Shown: one piece after another, positions 33,798 to 43,400 of the stretch
Numbering within the stretch: position 1 is the stretch's first letter
Layout of the letters: the number at the start of each line of letters is the position of its first letter
NCBI GenBank assembly: GCA_964404165.1
Contig: CAYOIZ010000024.1
Span: 23,036-87,035 of the forward strand
From: DASYLJ01 sp964404165
GTDB lineage: Bacteria; Desulfobacterota; Binatia; DP-6
DNA length: 64,000 nt
Direction: 5' to 3'
Program-made: the position numbers and the translations under genes
Notes under the pieces: model-generated
What the model was told of the DNA's origin: nothing
The model's input: only the letters and a program-made list of their open reading frames with translations
The model's database searches: none

Positions 33798-35429
33798 ATG
33801 GCTACGACCACGCCGGCACGACGAACGATCGCCGCCGCGCTCGCGCTCTCCCTCGCGTCCGTCACCGCGGCGATCGCGGGCGGATGCCCCGTCACCGTCG
33901 ACGAGTCCACCTTCGCCAGCGAGGCGGAGCTGCGCGAGCTGGCGTCGAAGATGGCCGGCTTCGGGCTGCGCAGCACGGCGAGCCGGTCGAACGAGCAGTT
34001 CATCGACTGGCTCAAACAGCAGATGCGCCGGATCGACGGAATGAAGATCCGGACCGAGCGCATCAAGCTGCGCCGATGGCAGCCACTGCCGGAGTCGGAG
34101 GACGTGCCGGGTCGCGACCTCGCCAAGGCGGGAGAGTTCCGATTGATCCAACCGGACGGCTCGACGCAGCAGATTCCGGTCGCCGGCGCGGTCCCCTACG
34201 CTTTGCCGACGTCGAAGAACGGCTCGCGCGGACCGCTCGTCTACCTCGCCCCCGAACAGCCGATCACGGCGCAGAACGCCGCGGGCAAGGTCGTGCTGCG
34301 CGAGTTCCCCGATCGCGCCATACCGTACATCGGGTTCCAGCTTCTCGGGATCTACCTCACGCCCGACCTGGCCGGGCGCACGGGAAACTACGAACGCCCG
34401 TATCTCGCCGCGCTGCACGACGAGATGCTGGCCGCGGGAATCGCCGGAGCCGCCGGCATCGTCTTCGCCTTCGACGTTCCCACGGAGCAGGTCCGCGGCT
34501 ACTTCGATCCGCACAACGGAACCCACTACACCGTGCCGGCGGTCTTCGTCGGCGGTGACGAAGGTGAGCAGCTGAAGGCGGCGGCGGGCGGCAACGTGTC
34601 CGCCGCCGTCGTGGTGCGGGCGGAGGTCGGTCGCGCCAGGACGAGAAACCTGATTGCGACGCTTCCCGGCCAGAGCCCCGAACGCATCGTCCTTTCGGTC
34701 AACACGGACGGCAACACGTGGGTGCAGGACGACGGCACCGCCGGCATCCTGGCGCTGGCGCGATACCTCGCCGACCTGCCGATCGAGTGCCGCCCGCGCA
34801 CGTTCGAGTTCATGTTCGGCGCAGCCCATCTCCACATCTCCCGCGAGGGGACCAACCGATACGCGACCCAGCTGGACGAGGACTACGACGACGGCACCGT
34901 CGCGTTCGCCTTCGTGCTCGAGCACCTGGGCACGCGTGAGATCCTTCCCGTCCCCGACGCGGACGGCTCGGGGCAGCACCTGGAGCTCACGAGAGGCGGC
35001 GAGCCGTTGCTCTGGGCCGCAGGCGACAGCGAGGCACTGCGCCAGGCCGCGGTCACGGCCACGCAGAAGCGCAATCTCGACTACACCGCCGTGCTCAGAG
35101 GCGCGGAGCTTCCCGTGGCCGGTCGTGTTCCCGAGATCTGCTCGTTCGGCGGCATCGGAGGCGCCTTCCAGAGTCACCTGATCCCGACCCTGGCGATGAT
35201 CTCGGGACCGTGGTCGCTGTGGGCACCGTCGTTCGGTGAGAGCGCGATCGATTTCACGCGCATGCGCCGCCAGCTGCTGGCGGCAGGCGACGCCGTGCTC
35301 GGGCTGGCGCAGCTCCCGAGCGTGCAGATCGCCGGCGACTATCCGGGCCTCCGCGCGCAGCGGGCCGCGGGCGCGCCGACCTGTCCCCACGAGTTGCCTC
35401 CGGAGCAGGCGCCCGGCCCCGGCGACTGA
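33798..35429 (+). CDS. Exported M28-like peptidase-fold protein with PA domain
   Basis: This is a 543-aa protein. The signal peptide is MATTTPARRTIAAALALSLA, cleaved near AGGC. A PA-like insert follows (GPLVYLAPEQPITAQNAAGK, VVLREFP), then a region resembling M28 aminopeptidases: LSVNTDGNTWVQDDGTAGIL and FEFMFGAAHLHISREGTNRY. In true M28 enzymes these read HxD..DDGSG and ..EE.G..GS. Here the first His is Asn and the Glu pair is Ala-His, so zinc binding is doubtful and a non-enzymatic role is possible. GGAGAG precedes the ATG. It is co-transcribed with the upstream alpha/beta-hydrolase. Confidence 0.7.
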   Translation: MATTTPARRTIAAALALSLASVTAAIAGGCPVTVDESTFASEAELRELASKMAGFGLRSTASRSNEQFIDWLKQQMRRIDGMKIRTERIKLRRWQPLPESEDVPGRDLAKAGEFRLIQPDGSTQQIPVAGAVPYALPTSKNGSRGPLVYLAPEQPITAQNAAGKVVLREFPDRAIPYIGFQLLGIYLTPDLAGRTGNYERPYLAALHDEMLAAGIAGAAGIVFAFDVPTEQVRGYFDPHNGTHYTVPAVFVGGDEGEQLKAAAGGNVSAAVVVRAEVGRARTRNLIATLPGQSPERIVLSVNTDGNTWVQDDGTAGILALARYLADLPIECRPRTFEFMFGAAHLHISREGTNRYATQLDEDYDDGTVAFAFVLEHLGTREILPVPDADGSGQHLELTRGGEPLLWAAGDSEALRQAAVTATQKRNLDYTAVLRGAELPVAGRVPEICSFGGIGGAFQSHLIPTLAMISGPWSLWAPSFGESAIDFTRMRRQLLAAGDAVLGLAQLPSVQIAGDYPGLRAQRAAGAPTCPHELPPEQAPGPGD

Positions 35430-35469
35430 ACCGGTCGACGGGGGCCTGCGTTCGGGCCAAGCTGAGCCC

Positions 35470-36471
35470 ATGGCCGTTCCGCTCTCCGTGCTCGACCTCT
35501 CGCCCGTGGGTGCCGGCGTCTCGCCGAGCGAGGCGATCCGGGAATCGATCCAGCTCGCGCGCGCCGCCGACCGCCTCGGCTACACGCGGTACTGGTTCGC
35601 CGAGCACCACAACATGACCAACATCGCGACCTCGGCGCCCGAAGTGCTGATCGCGGCGGCGGCGGCGGTGACCACGCGGATCCGCGTCGGCGCGGGCGGG
35701 ATCATGGTGCCGAACCACGCGCCGCTGCACGTCGTCGAGGTTTTCCGCACGCTCGAGGCGCTGTACCCGGGACGGATCGATCTCGGGCTCGGGCGTGCGC
35801 CGGGCACCGATCCGTTGACCTCGCAGGCGCTTCGTCGCGAGGCCACCGACGTCAACCAGCTGCTCGGTGAGCTGCTCGCGTTCGAGCGCGGCCAGTTTCC
35901 GGAGCGTCATCCGTTCGCGCAGATCACGCCGATGCCGTCGGACGTGCGGCTGCCGTCGATCTGGATGCTCGGCTCGACGCTCGCGGGCGCGTCGATTGCG
36001 GCGAAGCTCGGCGTGCCGTACGCGTTCGCCGGCCACTTCACGATGACCCACGCGAAGGACGCGATGGCACACTACCGCCAGCAGTTCGTGCCGTCATCGC
36101 AGCTCGCCGAGCCGTACGCGATGCTCGCGGTGACGACCGTGTGCGGTGCCGACGACGCCGAGGCCGACCGGCTCGCCGCGCCGATGCGCGTCGCGATCGT
36201 GAACAGCCGCACCGGCAGGCGCGCGCCGATCCCGACGATCGAGGAGGCGCTCGGCCGCCGCTTCTCGGCAGCCGAGCAGTCGATCCTCGACGAGTTCTTC
36301 GCCGGCGCCGTGATCGGCGGCCCCGCCACGGTCGGCGAGCGGCTGCGCTCGCTCGCGCGGGACTACGACGCCTCGGAGCTGATGCTGTCGACGCTCGTCC
36401 CCGGGCTCACGGCGCGAATCGCGTCCCTCGAGCGCACGATGGCGGCGATGCGCCAGGTGTCGTCGCTCTGA
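35470..36471 (+). CDS. LLM-class flavin-dependent oxidoreductase
   Basis: This 333-aa TIM-barrel enzyme is of the bacterial luciferase-like family. It starts MAVPLSVLDLSPVGAG and shows RAADRLGYTRYWFAEHHNM, TRIRVGAGGIMVPNHAP, GRIDLGLGRAPGTDP and LPSIWMLGSTLAGA. These are the flavin-binding strands and substrate cap of the subgroup that begins VPLSVLDLxPV. Such enzymes use FMNH2 or F420 for redox of small molecules. There is no reductase partner adjacent. The physiological substrate cannot be read from sequence. Confidence 0.92.
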   Translation: MAVPLSVLDLSPVGAGVSPSEAIRESIQLARAADRLGYTRYWFAEHHNMTNIATSAPEVLIAAAAAVTTRIRVGAGGIMVPNHAPLHVVEVFRTLEALYPGRIDLGLGRAPGTDPLTSQALRREATDVNQLLGELLAFERGQFPERHPFAQITPMPSDVRLPSIWMLGSTLAGASIAAKLGVPYAFAGHFTMTHAKDAMAHYRQQFVPSSQLAEPYAMLAVTTVCGADDAEADRLAAPMRVAIVNSRTGRRAPIPTIEEALGRRFSAAEQSILDEFFAGAVIGGPATVGERLRSLARDYDASELMLSTLVPGLTARIASLERTMAAMRQVSSL

Positions 36472-36585
36472 ACTTCGTTCACGCCATCACCCGTCCCACG
36501 GACCGGGCAGCTCCATCCGCCGACGCGACGATCGTCGAGCACGACGCCCTTGCCACCACGGGTCGATCGACATACGAGCCCCCCG

Positions 36586-37245
36586 ATGCTGCCGACCCGC
36601 GATGCGCTCCGCGCCACGACGCCACCGGGGTACCGATGGTCGGTGCACGTGGGCCTGATCGTCGGGTTCGTGGTCCTCGGGCTCGCCGTCTGCCGTGCTC
36701 GACTCGGTCCGCTCGGTGGCGACGACGTCGCCTGGATCGTCGGGTGGCTCCTCGCCACCAACCTCGGCGAGTACCTGGCACATCGCTGGCCGCTGCATCA
36801 CCCGATGTTCCCGCGCGCGGTCCACGACCGACACGTGCGCGAGCATCATGCCTTCTTCACGTGGGATCGCATGGCCGTCGACTCCTGGCCGGAGATCCGG
36901 TGGGTGCTGTTTCCGCCATGGGCGCTTCCGTTGCTGGTCGTGACGGTCCTGCCACTCGCCCTGGCTGTCGCCGCACTCGCCGGCGAGCGCCCGGCCTGGC
37001 TCTTCGTGATGGTGGTGATCGCATACTACGGGCTCTACGAGGTGTTACACGCATTGGCGCATCTGCCCGACGATGCCCCGTTGGCACGCGCCCGCGTCGT
37101 CCGAGCGCTGACCCATCACCACCGCGTCCACCACGACGTGCGGCTGATGCAGCGCTGGAACTTCAACTTCGCGATCCCGCTCTTCGACCTGCTCTTCGGT
37201 ACCGTCCATCGCGAGCCCGCAGGTCGGGCGGCCCACCGGGTCTGA
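36586..37245 (+). CDS. Fatty acid hydroxylase / sterol desaturase superfamily membrane protein
   Basis: This 219-aa membrane protein has the di-iron histidine boxes HRWPLHH (about 64-70), HDRHVREHH (about 77-85) and HHHRVHHD (about 177-184), separated by hydrophobic helices. The clusters fit the hydroxylase superfamily, which oxidises lipid or carotenoid chains (beta-carotene hydroxylases are similar in size). It is followed six bases later by an epimerase on the same strand, so the pair is probably an operon acting on one lipid or isoprenoid. The ATG at 36586 is preferred over an upstream start at 36550. Confidence 0.85.
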   Translation: MLPTRDALRATTPPGYRWSVHVGLIVGFVVLGLAVCRARLGPLGGDDVAWIVGWLLATNLGEYLAHRWPLHHPMFPRAVHDRHVREHHAFFTWDRMAVDSWPEIRWVLFPPWALPLLVVTVLPLALAVAALAGERPAWLFVMVVIAYYGLYEVLHALAHLPDDAPLARARVVRALTHHHRVHHDVRLMQRWNFNFAIPLFDLLFGTVHREPAGRAAHRV

Positions 37246-37250
37246 CCCCG

Positions 37251-38231
37251 GTGCGCGTGCTGCTCACCGGCGCGTTCGGCGTGCTCGGGGTCGCCACGAT
37301 CGCCTCGTTGCGCAACCACGGCCATCGCGTCCGCTGCTTCGACCGACCGGGGCGTCAGGCCAGCCGCATCGCCCGCACGCTCGACGGCGACGTCGAGGTC
37401 GTCTGGAGCGACATTCGCGATCCAGACGCCGTACGCGCGGCGGTCGCGGACCAGGACGCCGTCGTCCACCTGGCGGGCGTCCTGCCGCCGACGACCGAGG
37501 CGGCACCCGAGCTGGCCCGGGCGATCAACGTCGACGGGACCCGGCACGTCATCGCCGCTGCGGAGGCCTCGCCGCGGTTGCCGCTGGTCGTGTTCGCATC
37601 GTCGGTCTCGATCTTCGGCCCCATTGCCGGGCGCGAGCCGCCACGGCGGGCCGACGAGGAACCCGTCGCCACCGACCACTACACGCGGCACAAGATCGAG
37701 TGCGAGGCCTTGCTGCGGGCGTCGGCGGTGCCCTGGATCGTCCTGCGCATCGGCGTCGCGCTCGACCCCGCCCGCCCCGCAGGCGACGTGTCCGCGCTGC
37801 GGATGCTGTTCGAGGTGTCGGCCGACCATCGGCTCGAATACGTCCATCCGGCCGACGTCGCGGCCGCCATCGCCGCGAGCCTCGAGTGCCCAGACGCCAG
37901 GCGCCGCGTGTTGCTGATCGGCGGCGGCCCGTCCTGCCGCATCCGCCAGCACGCGCTGCTGGCGGCGATCACCGATGCGCTCGGACTGGTGCCGCTGCCC
38001 ATCGAAGCCTTCGGCGACGGCGACTTCTACATGGATTGGATGGACACCACCGACAGCGAGCACCTGCTCCACTACCAGCGCCATGCCTTCGAGGACTTCC
38101 GGCGCGGGATGGCTCATCAGCTACGCTGGTATCGCCGCCTGCTGTGGCCTGTGCGCCCCCTCGTCCGGCACGCATTGCTGCGGCTCTCGGGGCCGATGCG
38201 ACGACGCGCGGCGACGACACCGTCCGGCTGA
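37251..38231 (+). CDS. NAD-dependent epimerase/dehydratase (extended SDR)
   Basis: This 326-aa protein starts at a GTG. Its Rossmann loop is LLTGAFGVLGVATIASL (T-G-x-x-G-x-x-G), and the catalytic segment is YTRHKIECE (Y-x-x-x-K) after SSVSIFGP. The C-terminal part includes a His-rich YHRx helix region that recalls membrane-lipid or hydroxysteroid-type dehydrogenases more than sugar epimerases. It lies five bases after the hydroxylase gene, so translational coupling is likely. Co-function in a lipid or sterol-like pathway is inferred from the neighbour. Confidence 0.88.
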   Translation: MRVLLTGAFGVLGVATIASLRNHGHRVRCFDRPGRQASRIARTLDGDVEVVWSDIRDPDAVRAAVADQDAVVHLAGVLPPTTEAAPELARAINVDGTRHVIAAAEASPRLPLVVFASSVSIFGPIAGREPPRRADEEPVATDHYTRHKIECEALLRASAVPWIVLRIGVALDPARPAGDVSALRMLFEVSADHRLEYVHPADVAAAIAASLECPDARRRVLLIGGGPSCRIRQHALLAAITDALGLVPLPIEAFGDGDFYMDWMDTTDSEHLLHYQRHAFEDFRRGMAHQLRWYRRLLWPVRPLVRHALLRLSGPMRRRAATTPSG

Positions 38232-38409
38232 CCTGCATCTCCCGGCGGCCCCTGCGTGTGAAGGGCCCTCCAGCGAGACGTGCAGGGGGGCTTCTTTCAT
38301 CGACCGCGCGGCGTACCGTCCGACCAGGGCCACGAACGCAGCGAAGGATTCCGTACTCGGCGCAGCACTGCCGGTGTCGCAACCCACGGTCGAACCGTCT
38401 GGAGCAACG

Positions 38410-38550
38410 ATGGGACTCTCCTCACAACAGTGCGCGTTGGCCCCGGGCCAGACGGTCGTCGTACACGCTTCCGACCGGAACCTCAGCGTGGACGACATCG
38501 CGGCCATCCGGTTCCCGGACACCCACCCCTCGGCTCGAGTGCGGGCATGA
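38410..38550 (+). CDS. 46-aa small ORF coupled to the MOSC reductase gene
   Basis: This 46-codon frame starts at an ATG with GGAGC six bases before it and begins MGLSSQQCALAPGQTVVVHA. Its TGA overlaps the next gene's ATG (ATGA at 38547-38550). The overlap suggests translational coupling or a leader function. The region 38232-38409 before it has no other gene. Homology was not recognised. Confidence 0.4.
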   Translation: MGLSSQQCALAPGQTVVVHASDRNLSVDDIAAIRFPDTHPSARVRA

Positions 38551-40316
38551 GCTCACCCTCGTCGGTCGTCGGCACCCTGCTGTCCGTGAACGTCGGGACA
38601 CCGAAGAACGTGTCCTGGCGCGGGAAGACGGTGTTCACCGGCATCTTCAAGGAAGCCGTCACCGGCCGTCGCCAGGTACGCAGACTGAACATCGACGGCG
38701 ACGGTCAAGGCGATCTGGCTGGTCACGGCGGCGAACATCGCGCCGTGTTCGTCTACCAGATCGACTCCTATCGATACTGGGAACGTACACTCGGTCGCAG
38801 CGACCTCGTCCACGGACAGTTCGGCGAGAACTTCACCGTCGACGGGCTGCGCGACGACCAGGTGTGCATCGGCGACCGCTTCCGGATCGGGAGCGCGGTC
38901 TTCGAGGTCACCCAGCCCCGGGTCACCTGTTATCGCGTCGGGCTCCGCCTGAACGATCCGCGGATACCCGCGTTGCTCGTGTCGCACCGCCGTCCGGGTT
39001 TCTATTTTCGCGTGCTCGAGGAAGGCGAGGTGGAGGCGGGAGACGAGATCGTCAAGATCGCGTCCGGTCCGGAGCAGATGACGGTCGCCGAGGTAGACGC
39101 GCTGCTCTATCTTCCCGGGCACCCGCGTCCGCAGCTGCTCCGCGCGTTGCGGATTCCTGCCCTCAGCCCCGGCTGGCAAAGCTCGTTTCGCGCCCTCGTC
39201 GCCGGCAACGCAGGCAGCGGCAACGCCGGCTTGACCGCACCGAGCCCGCCGCCGGCCTGGATCGGTTTCCGCCCGCTGATCGTCGCCGGCATCGAGCGAG
39301 AGAGCGACGCGGTCGTCTCGATCCGTCTCGAAGGCGCCGGCGGAATGCCATTGCCCACCGCCCGCCCGGGCCAGTACCTCACGATACGTATCGAGGTCGA
39401 CGACCGGCCGGCGCCCATACTGCGAAACTACTCGCTCTCCGGGTCGCCTGGCGCCGGCTTCTATCGGATCAGCGTCAAGCGTGAACCCGACGGCACGGCC
39501 AGCGGCTATCTGCACACCCGCCTGCAGGTTGGCGACCAGGTCGACGTCGCCGCGCCGCGCGGTACGTTCATGCTCGACGCGACTCGCGCGCCGGTGCTGC
39601 TCATCAGCGCCGGCATCGGCGCGACCCCACTGCTCGCCATGCTGCACGCACTCGCGGACGAGCGTTCCGAGCGAGCGGTGTGGTGGCTGCATGGCGCGCG
39701 CAGCGGCCACGAGCACGCCTTCGCCGCCGAGGCGCGCGCCCTCCTCGCTTCGCTCCCACATGTCCGCACGCACCTCTGCTACAGCCGACCCACCGCCGAC
39801 GACCTCCCAGGCCGCGACTTCGACGGCGTCGGCCGTCTCTCCGCTGCGGTCCTCGCCGAGCTCGAGCCACCCCGGGACGCCGAGGCCTACCTCTGCGGAC
39901 CGACCCCCTTCATGGAGGAGATCAGCAGCGCCCTGGTCGCGATGGGTATCGAGGCCTCCCACATCCACACGGAGCCCTTCGGCCCCAAGCCGGGCCTGAC
40001 ACCCGGCGTCGCGTCGGCGGCGGGGACGGTGCCTCACCCACCAGCCGGCCCGCCGGGAAGCGGCCCGACCGTCCAGTTCGCTCGCAGCAATCTCACCGTC
40101 CCCTGGAACAGCGAGTACGGCAGCCTGCTCGAGCTCGCCGAAGCCTGCGACGTCCCCGTCCGTTGGTCCTGCCGCACCGGCGTCTGCCACAGCTGCGAGA
40201 CGGCGCTCGTGGCCGGCAAGGTCGCCTACGATCCCGACCCGGTCGACCCACCCGCCGACGCCAGCACACTCATCTGCTGCGCCCGGCCGCAGAGCGACCT
40301 CGTCCTCGATCTGTGA
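38547..40316 (+). CDS. MOSC-ferredoxin reductase fusion oxidoreductase
   Basis: This 589-aa protein has three parts. An N-terminal MOSC domain (about 5-165) holds GHGGEHRAVFVYQIDSYRYW and PRVTCYRVGLRLND, with the Cys that could ligate molybdenum. An FAD/NAD(P) reductase module (about 240-490) carries the FAD motif RNYSLSGSP and the nucleotide motif LISAGIGATPLLAMLH. A C-terminal plant-type 2Fe-2S domain has CRTGVCHSCETALVAG and ICCARP. The likely role is electron transfer from NAD(P)H through FAD and iron-sulphur to a molybdenum site, for instance reduction of N-hydroxylated compounds. All cofactor motifs look intact. Confidence 0.9.
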   Translation: MSSPSSVVGTLLSVNVGTPKNVSWRGKTVFTGIFKEAVTGRRQVRRLNIDGDGQGDLAGHGGEHRAVFVYQIDSYRYWERTLGRSDLVHGQFGENFTVDGLRDDQVCIGDRFRIGSAVFEVTQPRVTCYRVGLRLNDPRIPALLVSHRRPGFYFRVLEEGEVEAGDEIVKIASGPEQMTVAEVDALLYLPGHPRPQLLRALRIPALSPGWQSSFRALVAGNAGSGNAGLTAPSPPPAWIGFRPLIVAGIERESDAVVSIRLEGAGGMPLPTARPGQYLTIRIEVDDRPAPILRNYSLSGSPGAGFYRISVKREPDGTASGYLHTRLQVGDQVDVAAPRGTFMLDATRAPVLLISAGIGATPLLAMLHALADERSERAVWWLHGARSGHEHAFAAEARALLASLPHVRTHLCYSRPTADDLPGRDFDGVGRLSAAVLAELEPPRDAEAYLCGPTPFMEEISSALVAMGIEASHIHTEPFGPKPGLTPGVASAAGTVPHPPAGPPGSGPTVQFARSNLTVPWNSEYGSLLELAEACDVPVRWSCRTGVCHSCETALVAGKVAYDPDPVDPPADASTLICCARPQSDLVLDL

Positions 40317-40478
40317 GCGGAACCAGAGGGATGCCCGCGCCGACGCCACGTCGTTCGGTCGAGGTGATCAGGCTGGTGAGGAGCACCCCGGACCGTACGT
40401 GAGCGGGTGACACCCCCGACCGTCGGCGACGCGCCGCCTCTTGCAGCGCGACGAAGCATCGGTAGTTTCAGCCCGCCG

Positions 40479-43400
40479 ATGTCGCCCTCGTCGTCGAGCC
40501 GCCCCTTCGTGGGCCGTGTACCGGAGCGGGCGCTGCTGCGCGCCGCGCTGACGGACGCGCGCGGCGGGCGCGGGGGCACGGTGCTCGTCGGCGGCGAGCC
40601 CGGCATCGGCAAGTCGCGCCTCGTCGAGCAGCTCGCGGTCGATGCGGCCGACGCCGGCGTCGCCAGCCACCTCGGGCAGTGCGATGCGATGGACGGCGCA
40701 CCCGAGCTGTGGCCCTGGCGGCAGCTCCTCCGCGCCGTCGCCGCGGCGACGGATGGCGGCCCGCCGCCGCTCGACGCGAACGACGCCGAGACCACGCGCT
40801 TCCAGCAGGCCCAGGCCGTCGTCGACTGGCTGGCGGATCGCACCCGCACGACGCCGGCGGTGCTCGTCTTCGAGGACGTGCACTGGGCGGACCGCGGCTC
40901 GCTGGCACTCCTCGAGTTCCTGGCCGCACACGTCGGGCGGCTCCCGCTGCTCGTCGTCGCGACGCACCGGCTCGAAGCCGTCGTACCAGGCCGCCCGCTG
41001 TACGCCTCGCTGGCCGAGATCACGCGCGCCGCCGCGACCCGCCGCGTCACGCTCCACGGCCTGCCCCGCGACGCCGTCGCCGAGTACGTCGCCGCGGGCG
41101 GCGGACGCGCGCCCTCCGACGCAGCCGCGGACGCGTTGCTCCGTCACACCGGCGGCAATCCGTTCTTCCTCGCCGAGACCCTGCGCTGGCTCGTCGAGCA
41201 CTCTCGTCTCGACGTCCTGCAGGCGGACGTGGTGGACACCCTGCCCGTCCCGCCGACGGTGCGCGAGGTCGTGGCGCACCGGGTGGCGCAGCTGCCGGCC
41301 GACGTGGCCGATACGCTCGCGTGCGCAGCCGTCGTCGGCGCCGAGTTCGCCCTCCCCCTGCTCGCCGCCGTCCGGGGGACCGAACCGACGGCGGCCCTGG
41401 GCGCGGTCGACGCGGCCGTCGAGGCCGGGCTGGTCGTCGAGCAGACGCCGGGCCTGTACCGCTTCGCCCACGCGGTGGTGCGCGACGTCGTGTATGCCGG
41501 GCTGCCCTCGGCACGGCGCCTCGGCCATCACCGCGAGCTGGCGCGCATGCTCGAGGCGCGCGACGATCGCGAGCAGCACCTCGCCGAGATCGCCCACCAT
41601 GCGCTGGCCGCGGCCCCGCTCGGGCTCGCGGACCGTGCGGTCGCGGCGGCACGCCGCGCGGCGCTCGACGCCAAGGCCCACGGCGCGTGGGACGAGAGCG
41701 CCCGACACTGGCAGCAGGCGCTCGCGGCCTTCGAGCTGCTGCCGAAGAAGGACCCGCGCGAGCGCGCGGAGCTCCTGCTCGGTCTCGGTACCGCGCGCAA
41801 GCGCGCCGGCGACGCACGCGAGGCCACCCTCGCCTTCCTCGCCGCCGCCGACGTCGCGCGCGCCCTCGGCGACGACGACCTGCTGGTGCGCGCGGCGCTG
41901 CGCGACGGCATGTGGTTCCGTACCACGGACGAGGCGCTCGAGGCCCGCGTGCTCGAGGTGCTGGAGGAGGCGACGGCGGCCCTCGGCGACACCGTCTCGG
42001 CCCACGCCGCGCGCATCCTGAGCACGCTCGCCGCCGGCAGCTACGACTACGGACGGATCGCGCGCGCGCGCGAGCTGAGCACGCGGGCGCTCGCCATGGC
42101 GCGCCGGCTCGACCGTCCCGACGTCGTCGCGTGGTGCCTCATCTGTCGCGCCTGGGCGCTCGTCCCGACGGCGCAGGACGAACGCCTCGCCCACGCGCAG
42201 GAGGTCGTGGCGCTCGGCGACCGGCTCGGCCGCCCGATGGTGCAATGCGTGGGCTACGAGCTGGTGGCGTCGACACACCTGCAGGCGGGCAACGCCACCG
42301 CGGCGTACGAGGCGATCCAGGCCTGTCACCGCCTCGCCGAACGGCTCGGCGACCCGCATCACCTCTGGCTCTCCACCGGCCTGCTCGTGACGCGCGCGCT
42401 GCTCGAGGGCGACGTCCGCGCCGCCGACGCGCTCATCGACACCAGCGCCGAGCACGGCCGCCGCGCGTTCGGCCCGCTCGCGACGGAGACGGTGCTGGTC
42501 CAGCGCCTCACGCTGTTCGCGCAGCAGGGACGCGTCGACGCCGCACGCGAGATGATCGAGACCGCCCGCCGCATGCAGCCCCTGAATCCGATCTTCCGTG
42601 CGGTACAGGCGTACTTCCTCGCCGAACAGGGCGACGTCTATGCGGCGCGGACCGAGCTCGAGGCGATGGCCGCGAACGATTTCGCGGCGCTCCTCCACGA
42701 CGGCTACTGGCTCGTCTCGATGACGTGCCTCGCGTTCATCTTCCGCGCCGATCTGCGCCACGACGCGATCGCCGCGACGCTCTACGACGCGCTGCTGCCC
42801 CACGCCGGCGAGACGATCGCGCTCGGCAACGGGCGTCTCTGCGTCGGCGCCGTGGCGTGGGCCCTCGGTGCCCTGGCCGCGTCGATGACGCGATGGGAGG
42901 ACGCGGAACGTCACTACGACGCGGCCCTGCGCCTGCATCGGGCGATGGGCGCGCGTCCGTTCCTGGCCCGCGCACTGGTCGACTACGCCGTGGCGCTGCG
43001 GCGTCGCGGCCATCCGGCCGACCGCAACCGCATCCGCGTGCTCCTCGACGAGGCGGAACGGCTCGGGCGCGACCTCGGCATGCAGATGGTGCTCGCGCTG
43101 GCGGCGCTGGCACGTGGCGAGGACGGTGGCGAGGTCGCCGTGCCGCCGCCGCGCGGCTCCACGTTCCGGCGCGACGGCGAGATGTGGACGATCACGCACG
43201 AGGGGCGGCTGCTGCACCTGAAGGACGCCAAGGGCCTGCACTACCTGGCGCACCTCCTGCAGCATCCCGGCCGCGACGTGCACGTGCTCGATCTGGTGGC
43301 GGTGGCGACCCATCGCGACGACGCCGACGCCAGACGGTACCTGAAGACCGCCGACGCGGGCGAAGTCCTCGACGGGCAGGCGCGCGCCGCCTATCGGGCG

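Noticed and set aside
36141..37250. The N-terminal half of a 696-codon plus-strand frame
   Set aside because: Only the part from 37251 (epimerase) has domain motifs. The earlier part is a shadow of the LLM oxidoreductase and the hydroxylase gene.
38263..38305. Hairpin with a C/T-rich end after the epimerase
   Set aside because: The stem has several mismatches in the middle (GGGCCC against GGGGGG). It may be a weak terminator, but the pairing is too poor to list.
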